64,000 nucleotides of DNA from Candidatus Phosphoribacter hodrii (GCA_016707175.1 JADJIB010000002.1:752501-816500), one strand, 5' to 3'; shown: positions 1-9,020, numbered from the stretch's first letter. A program made the numbers and translations. Notes: a model not told the origin generated them from the sequence alone.

Positions 1-575
1 CACGGGTTCCTAGGGTGGTAGAGGTGGTGCTTCCCGATGTATTGGACCACGCCATCGGGCACGAGGTACCACACGGGCTCGCCGCGGCCGACCCGGTTGC
101 GGCAGTCGGTGGACGAGATGGCCATGGCCGGCACCTCCAACAGGGTGACTTTGTCGGTCGGCAGGCCGTTGTCGCTGAGCACGTGCCCCGGCCGGGTGAC
201 CCCGACGAAATGGGCGAGCGACCAGAGCTCGTCGACGTCCTTCCACGTGAGGATCTGGGCGAGGGCGTCGGCGCCGGTGATGAAGAACAGCTCGGCATCG
301 GGCCGCTGGGCGCGCAGATCGCGCAGGGTGTCGATCGTGTAGGTCGGGCCGTCCCGGTCCAGATCAACCCGGCTGACGGTGAACTTCGGGTTCGAGGCGG
401 TCGCAATGACCGTCATGAGATAGCGATGTTCGGCCGACGACACCGCCGACCCGTCCTTCTGCCACGGCTGACCCGTGGGGACGAAGACGACTTCGTCGAG
501 GTTCAGCAGGGCCTGGACCTCACTCGCAGCAACCAGGTGACCGTGGTGGACGGGATCGAACGTCCCGCCCATCAC
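1..575 (-). CDS. nadD: Nicotinate-nucleotide adenylyltransferase NadD (3' end cut by window)
   Basis: NadD makes deamido-NAD from nicotinate mononucleotide and ATP in the cytoplasm, a late step of NAD synthesis. The minus-strand frame begins VMGGTFDPVHHGHLVAASEV, the nucleotidyltransferase signature with its HxGH motif, and later shows the expected ISSTDCR motif. About 191 codons are present and only the last residues lie outside the window, since family members are about 190-200 residues. The start is uncertain: GTG at 575, ATG at 572, or CTG at 593, which has a better purine-rich stretch upstream but overlaps the preceding gene. It is the last visible gene of the rne-rplU-rpmA-obg-proB-proA-nadD neighbourhood. 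Confidence 0.93.
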   Translation of the reverse strand, partial: MMGGTFDPVHHGHLVAASEVQALLNLDEVVFVPTGQPWQKDGSAVSSAEHRYLMTVIATASNPKFTVSRVDLDRDGPTYTIDTLRDLRAQRPDAELFFITGADALAQILTWKDVDELWSLAHFVGVTRPGHVLSDNGLPTDKVTLLEVPAMAISSTDCRNRVGRGEPVWYLVPDGVVQYIGKHHLYHPRNP

Positions 576-589
576 CCCGATCCGCTGGA

Positions 590-790
590 TCAGTGGTGGC
601 CCCCGCCGGGCTTGGAGTGGCGGTCGCGCACCTTGTAGGCGGTGCCGCGGAAGGACCACAACAGCGCGAGCAGGAGCACGAACAGCACCAGGGCGACGAC
701 GCCGTACATCGCTGCCGGCATCGGCAACTGGCGGTGGACCTCGCCCTCCGCACGGACAAGGGCGGGAAGCACGCTCGCGGACATGGCCAC
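590..790 (-). CDS. Small single-pass membrane protein upstream of nadD
   Basis: A 66-residue protein of unknown function. Residues about 27-46 form one strongly hydrophobic helix (YGVVALVLFVLLLALLWSF), followed by a short basic, His-rich tail ending GGGHH. GTG at 790 and ATG at 784 are both possible starts. It sits directly before nadD on the same strand. I recall small membrane proteins of this kind between proA and nadD in other actinobacteria, so it is likely a real gene and co-transcribed with nadD. Nothing in it suggests a catalytic role. Confidence 0.75.
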   Translation of the reverse strand: MAMSASVLPALVRAEGEVHRQLPMPAAMYGVVALVLFVLLLALLWSFRGTAYKVRDRHSKPGGGHH

Positions 791-821
791 ATGCTAGCGG
801 GTGACCCCCCTCCCCGTGCGC

Positions 822-866
822 GCGGCATACCTTCTTGGCTGTCACCACGCGTGTGAGGTATGCCGC
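822..866. repeat. Inverted pair of the GTATGCCG motif in a divergent intergenic gap
   Basis: GCGGCATACC at 822-831 is the exact reverse complement of GGTATGCCGC at 857-866, with a 25-base spacer. It lies between the small membrane protein gene (leftward) and the glycosyltransferase gene (rightward). It is one of several inverted pairs of this motif between genes. It could form a hairpin, but no T-tract follows on either strand. Confidence 0.75.
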
Positions 867-959
867 CCGCCCCCGTCCGCGCGCCCGCGGACTGCCCTTC
901 ATGGGGCCTGCACAGCGGCCTCGCAGGTGGGCCAGGTCCCGGCCCGTACCCTTGGCACC

Positions 960-1916
960 ATGACCGCGGAACCGAGCACCGAGCGCCCCGAACTCTCGGT
1001 GGTCATCCCCATGTTCAACGAGCAGGAAGTGCTGCCGCTGCTCGCGGAGCGCCTGCGGCCGGTGCTCGACGGGCTCACCGATCACTACGAGGTCGTCTGC
1101 GTCGATGACGGCAGCAGCGACCTCACGCCGGCCCTGCTGCACAAGCTGTCCCGCGAGTGGACCCAGGTGCGGGTGATCCGGCTGCGCGCCAACGCCGGGC
1201 ACCAGGCGGCGATCTCGGCGGGGCTGGCGCGAGCGCGCGGCGACTACGTCGTGACGATCGACGCCGACCTGCAGGACCCCCCGGAAGTGATCGCCGAAAT
1301 GCTCCAGGCCGCCCGGCGCGACGAGGTCGACGTCGTCTATGGCGTGCGCTCGGATCGCTCCACCGACTCGGTCTTCAAGCGGACAACGGCGCGGATGTTC
1401 TACTCCTTCATCCGGCGGATCTCGGGCACGACGGCGCAGTCCGACGCGGGCGACTTCCGCCTCATGTCGCGGGCCACCGTCGAGGCCATCAACAGCCTTC
1501 CTGACACCAACCGGGTGCTGCGGTTTGTCGTGCCGGCGCTGGGTTTCCCGTCGGCGACGGTCACCTATCGGCGCGAGGAGCGGGCCGCGGGCACGTCGAA
1601 GTACCCGTTCCTCAAGATGCTCACCCTGTCGATCGACTCAGTGACCGGCTTCTCCCTTTTCCCGCTGCGCCTCGCGACCTATCTCGGGTTGATCGGCGGC
1701 GTCCTCATGTTCGTCGCCTCGATCGTCCTGGTGGTCGCGTCGCGGACACCGGGCACGACCATCCCCGGTTGGACCTCGACCGTCGTCATCGTTGCGGGGG
1801 TCGGCGCGGTTCAGCTGTTCTGTCTGGGTCTGCTCGGTGAGTACGTCGGACGGATGTATACCCACCTGCAGGGGCGACCGGCATACTTCATCGCCTCTGA
1901 CTCGGGCGCCGACTGA
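960..1916 (+). CDS. GT2-family glycosyltransferase with two C-terminal membrane helices
   Basis: A 318-residue membrane-anchored glycosyltransferase of the DPM1/GtrB type, which transfers a sugar from a nucleotide sugar to a polyprenyl phosphate carrier. The N-terminal GT-A domain (about residues 15-230) shows the VVIPMFNEQE strand, VDDGSSD, and the DADLQDPPE metal-binding DxD motif. Two hydrophobic helices follow (about 240-265 and 277-300). The ATG at 960 begins a protein (MTAEPSTERPE) that fits the family length, so an upstream in-frame extension is probably not translated. It stands alone on the plus strand, convergent with proA. The exact sugar and acceptor cannot be told from sequence. 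Confidence 0.88.
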   Translation: MTAEPSTERPELSVVIPMFNEQEVLPLLAERLRPVLDGLTDHYEVVCVDDGSSDLTPALLHKLSREWTQVRVIRLRANAGHQAAISAGLARARGDYVVTIDADLQDPPEVIAEMLQAARRDEVDVVYGVRSDRSTDSVFKRTTARMFYSFIRRISGTTAQSDAGDFRLMSRATVEAINSLPDTNRVLRFVVPALGFPSATVTYRREERAAGTSKYPFLKMLTLSIDSVTGFSLFPLRLATYLGLIGGVLMFVASIVLVVASRTPGTTIPGWTSTVVIVAGVGAVQLFCLGLLGEYVGRMYTHLQGRPAYFIASDSGAD

Positions 1917-1938
1917 GCGCTCCGGCGCCGACTGACCG

Positions 1939-3231
1939 CTACGCGCGGACCTGGCCGTCGCCGTCGACGATCCACTTGGTCGTCGTGAGCTCGGGCAGGG
2001 CCATCGGGCCGCGGGCGTGCAGCTTCTGGGTGGAGATGCCGATCTCGGCACCCATCCCGAACTGCCCGCCGTCGGTGAAGCGGCTGGACGCGTTGACCAT
2101 GACCACCGCTGCGTCAACCTCGGCGACGAACCGCCTTGCCGCCGAACGACTTTCGGTGACGATCACCTCGGTGTGCATCGACCCGTTGACCCGGATGTGC
2201 TCCAGCGCCTCGTCGAGATCCGCGACCGTGCGGACGTTCATCTCCAGCCGGTGCCACTCGGTCGCGTAGTCCGCTTCGGACGCCAGTTGGTATGCCGCGC
2301 CCGCCGCCTCCGCATGCCGGCTCACCTCGGGAGCGACGTGCAGGACCACCCCGGCGCCCGCGAGCGCGGTGAGGGCCTTGGGCAGGAACTCGTCGGCCAC
2401 CGACTCGTGGACCACGAGGGACTCGGCGGCGTTGCACACGCTGGGCCGGTGCGTCTTGGAGTTCATCACCAGCGCGAGCGCCTTGTCGAGGTCGGCGGCC
2501 GCGTCGACATAGACGTGGTTGACGCCGATCCCGGTCTCGATGACGGGGACGGTCGACTCCATGACGACGGTGCGGATGAGGTCGGCGCCGCCGCGCGGGA
2601 TGACCAGGTCGACCAAGCCGCGTGCGGTCATCAGCGCCCGAGCGGCGTCGTGGCCGCCTTCGTCGAGCAGGGTGACGGCGTCCTCGGGGAGGCCGCTCGC
2701 GGCCAGGGTCTGGCGGATGACGGCGACGAGCGCCCGGTTGCTCGCGGCGGCCGCCGAGCCACCGCGCAGGATGACGGCGTTGCCCGACTTGAGCCCGAGC
2801 GCGGCGGCGTCGACCGTGACGTTGGGGCGCGCCTCGTAGATCATCCCCACGACGCCCATCGGCACCCGCACCTGGCGGATCTGCAGGCCGTTGGCCAGGG
2901 TCGAGCCGCGGACCACCTCGCCGACCGGGTCGGGCAGCGCGGCGACCTCACGGACCGCCTCGGCGATCGCCCGGATCCGGGCCTCGTCGAGCATGAGCCG
3001 GTCGAGCAGTCCCTCGGCCATGCCCCGCTCGCGCCCTTGGGTCAGGTCGTCAGCGTTGGCCTGGACAACCGCCGGGATCGCCGCGTCGAGCGCGTCGGCG
3101 ATGGCGTGCAGCGCGGCGTCCTTGTCGGCGCGCGAGAGCAGCGCGAGACGGCGCGAGGCGGTCTTGGCGCGCCCGGCCAACTCGGCAACGAGAGCGGTCA
3201 CGGAGGCGTCGGGCGCGGTGCGGTCAACCAT
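1939..3231 (-). CDS. proA: Gamma-glutamyl phosphate reductase ProA
   Basis: A 430-residue enzyme reducing gamma-glutamyl phosphate to glutamate semialdehyde with NADPH, the second step of proline synthesis. The aldehyde-dehydrogenase-like fold shows the MIYEARPNVTVDAAALGLKS region, GNAVILRGGSAA, and the catalytic cysteine in HRPSVCNAAESL near residue 265. Length matches the family. It lies between nadD and proB on the same strand, but an EamA transporter gene on the other strand separates it from proB, so the two proline genes are probably transcribed separately here. Confidence 0.97.
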   Translation of the reverse strand: MVDRTAPDASVTALVAELAGRAKTASRRLALLSRADKDAALHAIADALDAAIPAVVQANADDLTQGRERGMAEGLLDRLMLDEARIRAIAEAVREVAALPDPVGEVVRGSTLANGLQIRQVRVPMGVVGMIYEARPNVTVDAAALGLKSGNAVILRGGSAAAASNRALVAVIRQTLAASGLPEDAVTLLDEGGHDAARALMTARGLVDLVIPRGGADLIRTVVMESTVPVIETGIGVNHVYVDAAADLDKALALVMNSKTHRPSVCNAAESLVVHESVADEFLPKALTALAGAGVVLHVAPEVSRHAEAAGAAYQLASEADYATEWHRLEMNVRTVADLDEALEHIRVNGSMHTEVIVTESRSAARRFVAEVDAAVVMVNASSRFTDGGQFGMGAEIGISTQKLHARGPMALPELTTTKWIVDGDGQVRA

Positions 3232-3300
3232 GCGTCCAAGGGTATGCCGCCCTCGCCCACCTCCCGCTCACATCGGACGGGTGCGCAGCGTTGTCCCGGT

Positions 3301-4314
3301 ATGGCTCACACTGTCTCGGTGACGACGAAGGCGACCACACGGCATACCCCTGGGGTTCCACGCACCCCCCGGGTGGCGTGGCAGGTCAAGTTCGCGATCC
3401 TTGTCCTCATCTGGGGGTCGAGCTTCCTGTTCATGAAGGTCGGGCTCGAGGCGATGACTCCGATCCAGATCGCCACCATGCGCGTGCTCACCGGGATGGT
3501 GGTGGTCCTGGCGCTGCTGGCGATGACCGGCGGGCGGCTGCCGACCACGTGGCGGGTGTGGCGGCACATGATCGTCATCGGGTTCTTCCTGTCGGCGTTC
3601 CCGTTCACGCTTTTCGCGATCTCCGAGACCCGCGTCTCCTCGGCGCTGGCCGGCATCGGCAACTCGACGACGCCGATCGCGACGGTGCTCGCCACGATGG
3701 TGCTCATTCCGAACGCGCGGACGTCGACCCGCAAGATCGTCGCCGTCCTCATCGGTTTCGTCGGCGTCATCCTCATCGCGCAGCCGTGGACGGTCGCCGA
3801 GCGTCCCGACCTCGTGGGCTTCGCGATGGCCGTTGTCGGTGGGGCGTCCTACGGTGTCGGCTGGACCTACTACCACCGGTTCCTCTCCGGTGCCGATCTG
3901 GGCGGGCTGTCGCAGCCGGCCGCGGTGCTGGTGGTGGGCGCAGGGTTCCTCGTCCCGGCCTCGCTGGTGGTCTGGTGGCTCGACCGGGGGCACCAGGCGA
4001 CTCCCTGGGCGACTCACGGGACTGCCAATGGGTTCCAGGCCTGGTTGCCGCTGCTGGCCGTCATCGCGCTCGGCGCGCTGGGGACCGGATTGGCGTTCAT
4101 GTTCCAGTACGACGTGGTGAGGGCCGCCGGGCCGGTCGTCGGGTCGACGATCACCTATCTCATCCCGATCGTGTCGGTCCTGCTCGGCACCCTCGTCCTC
4201 GGCGAGCACCTCAGCTGGTCGGCGGTGGCTGGCTTCGTCGTGGTGCTGGGCGCGGCGCTGGTGATCAACGCGCCCGAGCGGCGGGCCGAGTCGGAGCCGG
4301 TGGCGTCCGCCTAG
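3301..4314 (+). CDS. EamA/DMT-family transporter
   Basis: A 337-residue inner-membrane protein of the drug/metabolite transporter superfamily. It has about ten hydrophobic segments in two EamA repeats: the first begins near ILVLIWGSSFLFMKVGLEAM, and the second ends with YLIPIVSVLLGTLVLGEHLS. Such proteins usually export amino acids, metabolites or small toxic compounds, and the substrate is not evident. ATG at 3301 is the first start after the divergent proA promoter region. Its stop overlaps the proB stop by three bases (convergent). It is an insertion into the usual proB-proA pair. Confidence 0.9.
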   Translation: MAHTVSVTTKATTRHTPGVPRTPRVAWQVKFAILVLIWGSSFLFMKVGLEAMTPIQIATMRVLTGMVVVLALLAMTGGRLPTTWRVWRHMIVIGFFLSAFPFTLFAISETRVSSALAGIGNSTTPIATVLATMVLIPNARTSTRKIVAVLIGFVGVILIAQPWTVAERPDLVGFAMAVVGGASYGVGWTYYHRFLSGADLGGLSQPAAVLVVGAGFLVPASLVVWWLDRGHQATPWATHGTANGFQAWLPLLAVIALGALGTGLAFMFQYDVVRAAGPVVGSTITYLIPIVSVLLGTLVLGEHLSWSAVAGFVVVLGAALVINAPERRAESEPVASA

Positions 4315-5447
4315 AGGACGACGAGCGCGTCCCGGTGGACGACCTCGCGCTGATACTCCGGGCCAAGCTCACGAGCCAGGTCGCGGGTCGAGCGGCCCAG
4401 CAGCGCCGGCAACTCGTCCGAGCCGTAGTTGACGATGCCGCGCGCGACCGCCTTGCCGTGCAGGTCACAGATGTCGACGGGGTCGCCGCCGACGAAGGTC
4501 CCCTCGACCCGGACAATGCCGGCTGGGAGCAACGACTTGCGGCGGGTGACGACCGCGTGGACCGCGCCGTCGTCGAGCACGAGTTGACCATGGGGAGCGG
4601 TCGCGTGGGCCAACCAGAGCAGGCGCGACGGCGGCCTGCGTGATCCCGGCAGGAAGACCGTCCCAACGTCTTTGCCGCGCAGCGCGTCAGACACGCGGTC
4701 GGTCGCCGTGAGCAGAGTCGGTATGCCGGCCGCGTTGGCGATCGCCGCGGCCTCCACCTTGGTTGCCATCCCCCCGGTGCCCACCTGGCTGCCAGCGCCA
4801 GCGACGACGACATCGGCGAGGTCGTGCGCCCCTCGGACGATCGGAATCCGTTGCGCGCCAGGCTGGCTCGGAGGTCCGTCATAGAGCGCATCGACGTCCG
4901 AGAGCAGGACGAGCGCGTCGGCCTGGATGAGCAGGGCGACCAGGGCGGCGAGCCGGTCGTTGTCGCCGAAGCGGATCTCGTGGGTGGCCACGGTGTCGTT
5001 CTCGTTGACGACCGGCAGGACCCGCAGGTCGAGCAGCCGCTCCAGCGTGCGCCGCGCGTTGAGGTAGTGGGTGCGTCGCGTCACGTCATCGATGGTGAGC
5101 AGCACCTGACCGACCGTGATCGTGTGGGCACCGAACGCCTGTTGGTATGCCGCGATGAGCGCTCCCTGCCCCACGCTGGCTGCCGCCTGCTGGGTCGCCA
5201 GATCACGGGGGCGTCGGGCCAACCCCAGCGGGCCCATGCCCGCGGCAATGGCTCCCGAAGACACCAGGACGAGCTGGGTGTCTCGCCCGTGGCGTTCGGC
5301 GAGGGCGTCGACGAGGGCGAGCAGGCGCTTGGGGTCGAGACCCCCACGGGGAGTGGTCAGCGAGCTGGACCCGACCTTGACCACGAGGCGACGGGCCCGG
5401 GCAACGGCGGTTCGGGGCACGGCAGACGAGTCTAGCGAGGGCGGCAC
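4311..5447 (-). CDS. proB: Glutamate 5-kinase ProB
   Basis: A 378-residue kinase phosphorylating the gamma-carboxylate of glutamate with ATP, the first and usually proline-inhibited step of proline synthesis. The amino-acid-kinase domain begins with VVKVGSSSLT (residues about 22-31) and contains VSSGAIAAGM, VNENDTVAT and FGDNDRLAALVA. A C-terminal PUA domain (about 285-365) is present, as in long bacterial forms. It is convergent with and just touches the EamA gene. ProA lies beyond that gene on the same strand. Confidence 0.97.
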   Translation of the reverse strand: MPPSLDSSAVPRTAVARARRLVVKVGSSSLTTPRGGLDPKRLLALVDALAERHGRDTQLVLVSSGAIAAGMGPLGLARRPRDLATQQAAASVGQGALIAAYQQAFGAHTITVGQVLLTIDDVTRRTHYLNARRTLERLLDLRVLPVVNENDTVATHEIRFGDNDRLAALVALLIQADALVLLSDVDALYDGPPSQPGAQRIPIVRGAHDLADVVVAGAGSQVGTGGMATKVEAAAIANAAGIPTLLTATDRVSDALRGKDVGTVFLPGSRRPPSRLLWLAHATAPHGQLVLDDGAVHAVVTRRKSLLPAGIVRVEGTFVGGDPVDICDLHGKAVARGIVNYGSDELPALLGRSTRDLARELGPEYQREVVHRDALVVL

Positions 5448-5503
5448 CTGGCGCGTCCGCGCGATCCGCGGCCCGAAATGACCGAAGACCGTAGGCTGCG
5501 AGC

Positions 5504-6132
5504 ATGACCATCTGGGACGACATCGCCACTGAGCGGTTGGGGATCGCCGAGGTGTTGGAGGGGCTGACCGAGGCCCAGTGGCAGACGCCGAGCCTGTGCG
5601 GGAAGTGGTCCGTCCGCGAGTTGGCGGGGCACCTCGTGGTGCCGTTCCACACGTCGATACCCAACTTCGCCGTGGCCATGGTCAAGGCGAGGGGCAGCTT
5701 CCATCGGGCCAACGACTCGCTCGCTCGGGCTCAGTCGCGGCGGCCGACGGCCGACCTCATCGCCGACCTGCGGGCCAACGCCAACCACCACTTCACCCCG
5801 CCGCGCCAAGGGCCACTCGCACCGCTGACCGATGCTTTGGTGCACGGGCAGGATCTGCGAATCCCTTTGGGTATCAACGACCCTCGCGACCCCGACAAGT
5901 GGCAGCAGTCGCTGGATTTCCTGGTCACTCCTGCCGCTCGCGCCGGATTCACGCGGGCCGAGTTGCCACCTGTCGAGTTCGTCGCCACCGATCTCGACTG
6001 GCACTTCGGCGAGGGCCCTCAGGTGAGCGGACCGGCATACGCGATCGCCCTCGCTCTCACGACGCGCGCGGCCTCGCTGGAGCGCCTGTCCGGCGCGGGC
6101 ATCGACGACCTCACCCGGTGGATGGGGGCTGA
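5504..6132 (+). CDS. Maleylpyruvate-isomerase-fold mycothiol-dependent protein, frameshifted at its last codons
   Basis: A DinB-like four-helix protein of about 209 residues in the mycothiol-dependent maleylpyruvate isomerase family, with candidate metal ligands in ELAGHL and ALVHGQDL. Members carry out mycothiol-dependent isomerisations or transfers; the substrate is unknown. The frame runs open far past the expected end, through the whole antisense of the next gene. The natural end is near DLTRWMG. One extra G in the five-G run at 6124-6128 would give a TGA at 6130-6132, leaving 13 bases before the convergent neighbour. I therefore read this as a one-base homopolymer error rather than a fused gene. 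Confidence 0.75.
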
Positions 6133-6145
6133 CCGCACCCGCCGG

Positions 6146-6580
6146 TCAGGCGCTGGAGGCAGCCTCGCTGCGCCGCTTCAGCGCAAGCACGGGGATCGTG
6201 CGGGTGGTCTTCGCCTCGTACTCCGCGAACCCGGTGCTGACGGCGGTGAACCGCGCCCAGGCGGCGTCACGGTCAGCGCCGACCAACTCCTCGGCGCGCA
6301 CGAGCACCACGCCGTCGGGGGTCTCGATCTCGGCCTCGGGGTTGGCGCGCAGGTTGTGGTACCACGCCGGGTTTTCCGGAGCGCCGGCCTTGGACGCAGC
6401 GATCAGCCAGGTGTCGTCGCCGTCGCGCAGGGCCATGACCGGACTGACCCGCTCAAGGCCGCTCTTGGCACCGATGTGGTGGACCAGCACGAGGGAACGC
6501 CCGAACTGCGGCACCTCACCGGCATTGGCCCGGAACGTGTCGATGATCCGCTGGTTCCAGTCGTTGAACTGGTCGCTCAT
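6146..6580 (-). CDS. DDN-type deazaflavin (F420)-dependent nitroreductase/quinone reductase
   Basis: A 144-residue protein of the Rv3547/Ddn family, split-barrel proteins that use F420 or a flavin to reduce quinones or nitro compounds. It shows the family block QFGRSLVLVHHIGAKSGLER, followed by PVMALRDGDDTWLIAASKAG and NPAWYHNLRANPEAEI. The ATG at 6580 overlaps the obg stop (TGATG), implying translational coupling with obg; a GTG at 6583 is an alternative. Whether this host makes F420 cannot be judged from the window. Confidence 0.88.
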   Translation of the reverse strand: MSDQFNDWNQRIIDTFRANAGEVPQFGRSLVLVHHIGAKSGLERVSPVMALRDGDDTWLIAASKAGAPENPAWYHNLRANPEAEIETPDGVVLVRAEELVGADRDAAWARFTAVSTGFAEYEAKTTRTIPVLALKRRSEAASSA

Positions 6581-8163
6581 CACGCCTCCGAATCAGGGGT
6601 TGCCTTGCTGGGATCGGCCGCGTCGGCAGAGCCAGCAGCACTGCCCGCCTCGGCGGCCGTCGCCCAGTGCCCGGCCCGGCGCTCGGCGTTGAGCTCGGCC
6701 TGGGTGAGGGCGCGCGCGGCATACTTGTCGCGCATCCGCTCGCGCTTCTCCTCGCGCGAGGGCCGCGAGTGGTCCTCCATGCGCAGGTCGGTGCCACGCG
6801 GACCGGCAAGCAACTCGGCACCCGACGACAACGTCGGCTGCCAGTCGAAGACCACCGCGTTGTCCAGGTCGCCGATGAGGACGCTGTCGCCCGCAACCGC
6901 GCCCGCCTTGTAGAGCGCTTCCTCGACCCCGAGCCGCTGCAACCGGTCGGCGAGGTAGCCCACGGCTTCGTCGTTGGTGAAGTCGGTCTGGCGCACCCAA
7001 CGGGTCGGCCGCTCCCCCACCACTCGGTATGCCGTCTCGCCCTCGGGCGTGCGCTCCTTGCGGATCGAGAACCCGGAGTCATCAATCGCCTTGGGCCGCA
7101 GCACGATTCGCGGTTGGACGATCGCTTCGACCACGGCCCGAGCATCACGCACGTGACGGGCGAGCGAGAACGACAACTCCTTCAAACCGGTGCGAGCGAC
7201 CGCCGAGACGATGTGCACCTCGAGCCCCCGCGCCTCCAGGTCGGGGCGCACCAACTCAGCCAACTCCAACGCTTCGGGGACATCGGCCTTGTTGAGCACG
7301 ATGATCCGGGTGCGTTCGGCCAGCGGTCGGCCACCCAGTGCAGCGTCGGGTACATAGAGCGCCAACTCGCGCTCGATGACGTCAAGGTCGGTCATCGGGT
7401 CGCGCCCCGGCTCAAGCGTCGCGCAGTCGATGACGTGCACGAGCACCGAGCACCGCTCGATGTGCCGCAGGAACTCCAGCCCCAGGCCCTTGCCCTCGTG
7501 CGCCCCCGGAATGAGGCCGGGCACGTCGGCGATGGTGTAGCGCTCCGACCCCGCCGTCACGACGCCGAGGTTGGGCACCAGGGTCGTGAACGGATAGTCG
7601 GCGATCTTCGGCCGCGCGGCAGACAGCACCGACACGAGCGACGACTTGCCCGCGGACGGGAAGCCGATCAGCCCGACGTCGGCGAGCGTCTTGAGCTCGA
7701 GCACGATGTCGGCGGTCTCGCCCGGCTCGCCGAGCAGGGCGAAACCGGGGGCCTTGCGCCGCGGCGATGCCAACGCCTTGTTGCCCAGCCCCCCGCGGCC
7801 ACCCCGAGCGACGATGTGCTCGGTGCCCATGCCCAACAGGTCGACGACGACGGTTCCGTCGAGGTCCTTGAGGACGGTGCCTTCCGGGACCGGCAGGATC
7901 AGGTCGTCGCCCTCGGCGCCGTTCCGCTCGTCGCCACCACCGGGTTTGCCGTTCGCGGCGCGTCGGTGCGGGCTGCGGTGGTAGTCCAGCAGCGTCGTCG
8001 CCTGCGGGTCGACCCGCAGGATGACCGAGCCACCCTTCCCGCCGTTGCCGCCGTCGGGCCCGCCGAGGGGCTTGAACTTCTCGCGCTTGATCGATGCGAC
8101 GCCGTGCCCGCCGTCACCAGCGGTGACGTGCAGGGTGGCTCGGTCGACGAACTCCGTCGCCAT
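6580..8163 (-). CDS. obg: Essential GTPase Obg (CgtA)
   Basis: A 527-residue GTPase acting in late assembly of the 50S subunit and in stress signalling. The glycine-rich Obg domain is at about residues 1-160 (GGDGGHGVASIKREKFKPLG). The G domain follows, with GFPSAGKSSL near residue 165, DVPGLIPGA and LNKADVP. A C-terminal OCT domain (about 350-430) precedes a charged low-complexity tail that makes it longer than most family members. It follows rplU and rpmA, the classical ribosomal operon, after a 130-base gap holding a 20-base palindrome. Confidence 0.97.
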   Translation of the reverse strand: MATEFVDRATLHVTAGDGGHGVASIKREKFKPLGGPDGGNGGKGGSVILRVDPQATTLLDYHRSPHRRAANGKPGGGDERNGAEGDDLILPVPEGTVLKDLDGTVVVDLLGMGTEHIVARGGRGGLGNKALASPRRKAPGFALLGEPGETADIVLELKTLADVGLIGFPSAGKSSLVSVLSAARPKIADYPFTTLVPNLGVVTAGSERYTIADVPGLIPGAHEGKGLGLEFLRHIERCSVLVHVIDCATLEPGRDPMTDLDVIERELALYVPDAALGGRPLAERTRIIVLNKADVPEALELAELVRPDLEARGLEVHIVSAVARTGLKELSFSLARHVRDARAVVEAIVQPRIVLRPKAIDDSGFSIRKERTPEGETAYRVVGERPTRWVRQTDFTNDEAVGYLADRLQRLGVEEALYKAGAVAGDSVLIGDLDNAVVFDWQPTLSSGAELLAGPRGTDLRMEDHSRPSREEKRERMRDKYAARALTQAELNAERRAGHWATAAEAGSAAGSADAADPSKATPDSEA

Positions 8164-8210
8164 GGGGGCCTCCTACGGTCACCGGGTTGGGTGGTGGGCT
8201 GTCATCGGAT

Positions 8211-8230
8211 GGTATGCCGCGCGGCATACC
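8211..8230. repeat. Perfect 20-base palindrome made of two GTATGCCG motifs
   Basis: GGTATGCCGCGCGGCATACC is fully palindromic and contains the window-wide motif on both strands. It lies in the rpmA-obg intergenic gap, where a hairpin could attenuate transcription between the ribosomal protein genes and obg. It could equally be a protein-binding site. No T-tract follows. Confidence 0.8.
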
Positions 8231-8296
8231 TCATCGGGTGGAACAACGCCCGAGGGGCGAGCCGTCATCCGGCCCGCCCCTCGGTGCGTCTGTGGA

Positions 8297-8566
8297 CTAC
8301 GACGCGTCGACGGTCTCGACGGCTTCGATGTTGACGGTCTTGCGACCGCGCTTGGTGCCGAACTTCACGGCGCCGGCGACGAGGGCGAACAACGTGTCGT
8401 CTCCGCCACGGCCGACACCCTCACCGGGGTGGAAGTGCGTGCCACGCTGACGGACGAGGATCTCGCCCGCGCTGACCACCTGGCCGCCGAAGCGCTTGAC
8501 GCCGAGTCGCTGTGCGTTGGAGTCGCGACCGTTGCGGGTCGAGGACGCACCCTTCTTGTGTGCCAT
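8297..8566 (-). CDS. rpmA: Ribosomal protein L27
   Basis: An 89-residue large-subunit protein near the peptidyl-transferase centre and the P-site tRNA. It begins MAHKKGASSTRNGRDSNAQR, the highly conserved L27 N-terminus, and no cleavable Firmicutes-type leader is present. It lies 22 bases after rplU on the same strand, upstream of obg, as in most bacteria. Confidence 0.99.
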   Translation of the reverse strand: MAHKKGASSTRNGRDSNAQRLGVKRFGGQVVSAGEILVRQRGTHFHPGEGVGRGGDDTLFALVAGAVKFGTKRGRKTVNIEAVETVDAS

Positions 8567-8588
8567 GTCAGTGCCTTCTCTCTGCCGC

Positions 8589-8900
8589 TCAGGCCTGGAT
8601 GCCGGTGATCTTGACCTGGGTCAGCGGCTGACGGTGCCCCTGACGCTTGCGGTAGCCGGTCTTGTTCTTGTGCTTGAGGATGATGATCTTGGGGCCCTTG
8701 GCGGGCTTGACGACCTCGGCCGAGACGGTCACCTTGGCCAGCTTGGCCGCGTCGGTGGTCACTGCGTCGCCGTCGACGAGCAGCAGCACGGGGAGGGTGA
8801 GCGTCGCGCCCGCCTCGCCGTTGTCCACCTTGTCGATCAGCAGCACATCGCCAACGGCGACCTTTTCCTGGCGTCCGCCAGCACGCACAATCGCGTACAC
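8589..8900 (-). CDS. rplU: Ribosomal protein L21
   Basis: A 103-residue protein binding 23S rRNA. It starts VYAIVRAGGRQEKVAVGD and ends with the conserved KTGYRKRQGHRQPLTQVKI block. GTG at 8900 is preferred because GGAAGAGAG stands seven bases upstream and the length matches the family exactly. An ATG at 8918 would add six residues. It is the first gene of the rplU-rpmA unit, downstream of rne. Confidence 0.97.
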   Translation of the reverse strand: MYAIVRAGGRQEKVAVGDVLLIDKVDNGEAGATLTLPVLLLVDGDAVTTDAAKLAKVTVSAEVVKPAKGPKIIILKHKNKTGYRKRQGHRQPLTQVKITGIQA

Positions 8901-9020
8901 GTCGTAACTCTCTTCCATCTCACGAGGGCACGCGCTCTCGGGAACCGTCACGTAGCCAGCCTGCGGGGACGCAGGGGCACAGATCGGTGGGCGCACCAAG
9001 GGTCTACTCTACCGGGCCGC

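Noticed and set aside
2017..4314. Long plus-strand frame running through the antisense of proA into the EamA gene
   Set aside because: Only the last part from 3301 shows a real protein. The rest is the high-GC antisense shadow of proA.
6667..8334. Long plus-strand frame antisense to obg
   Set aside because: Obg is clearly conserved on the minus strand. The plus frame is a composition shadow without any motif.
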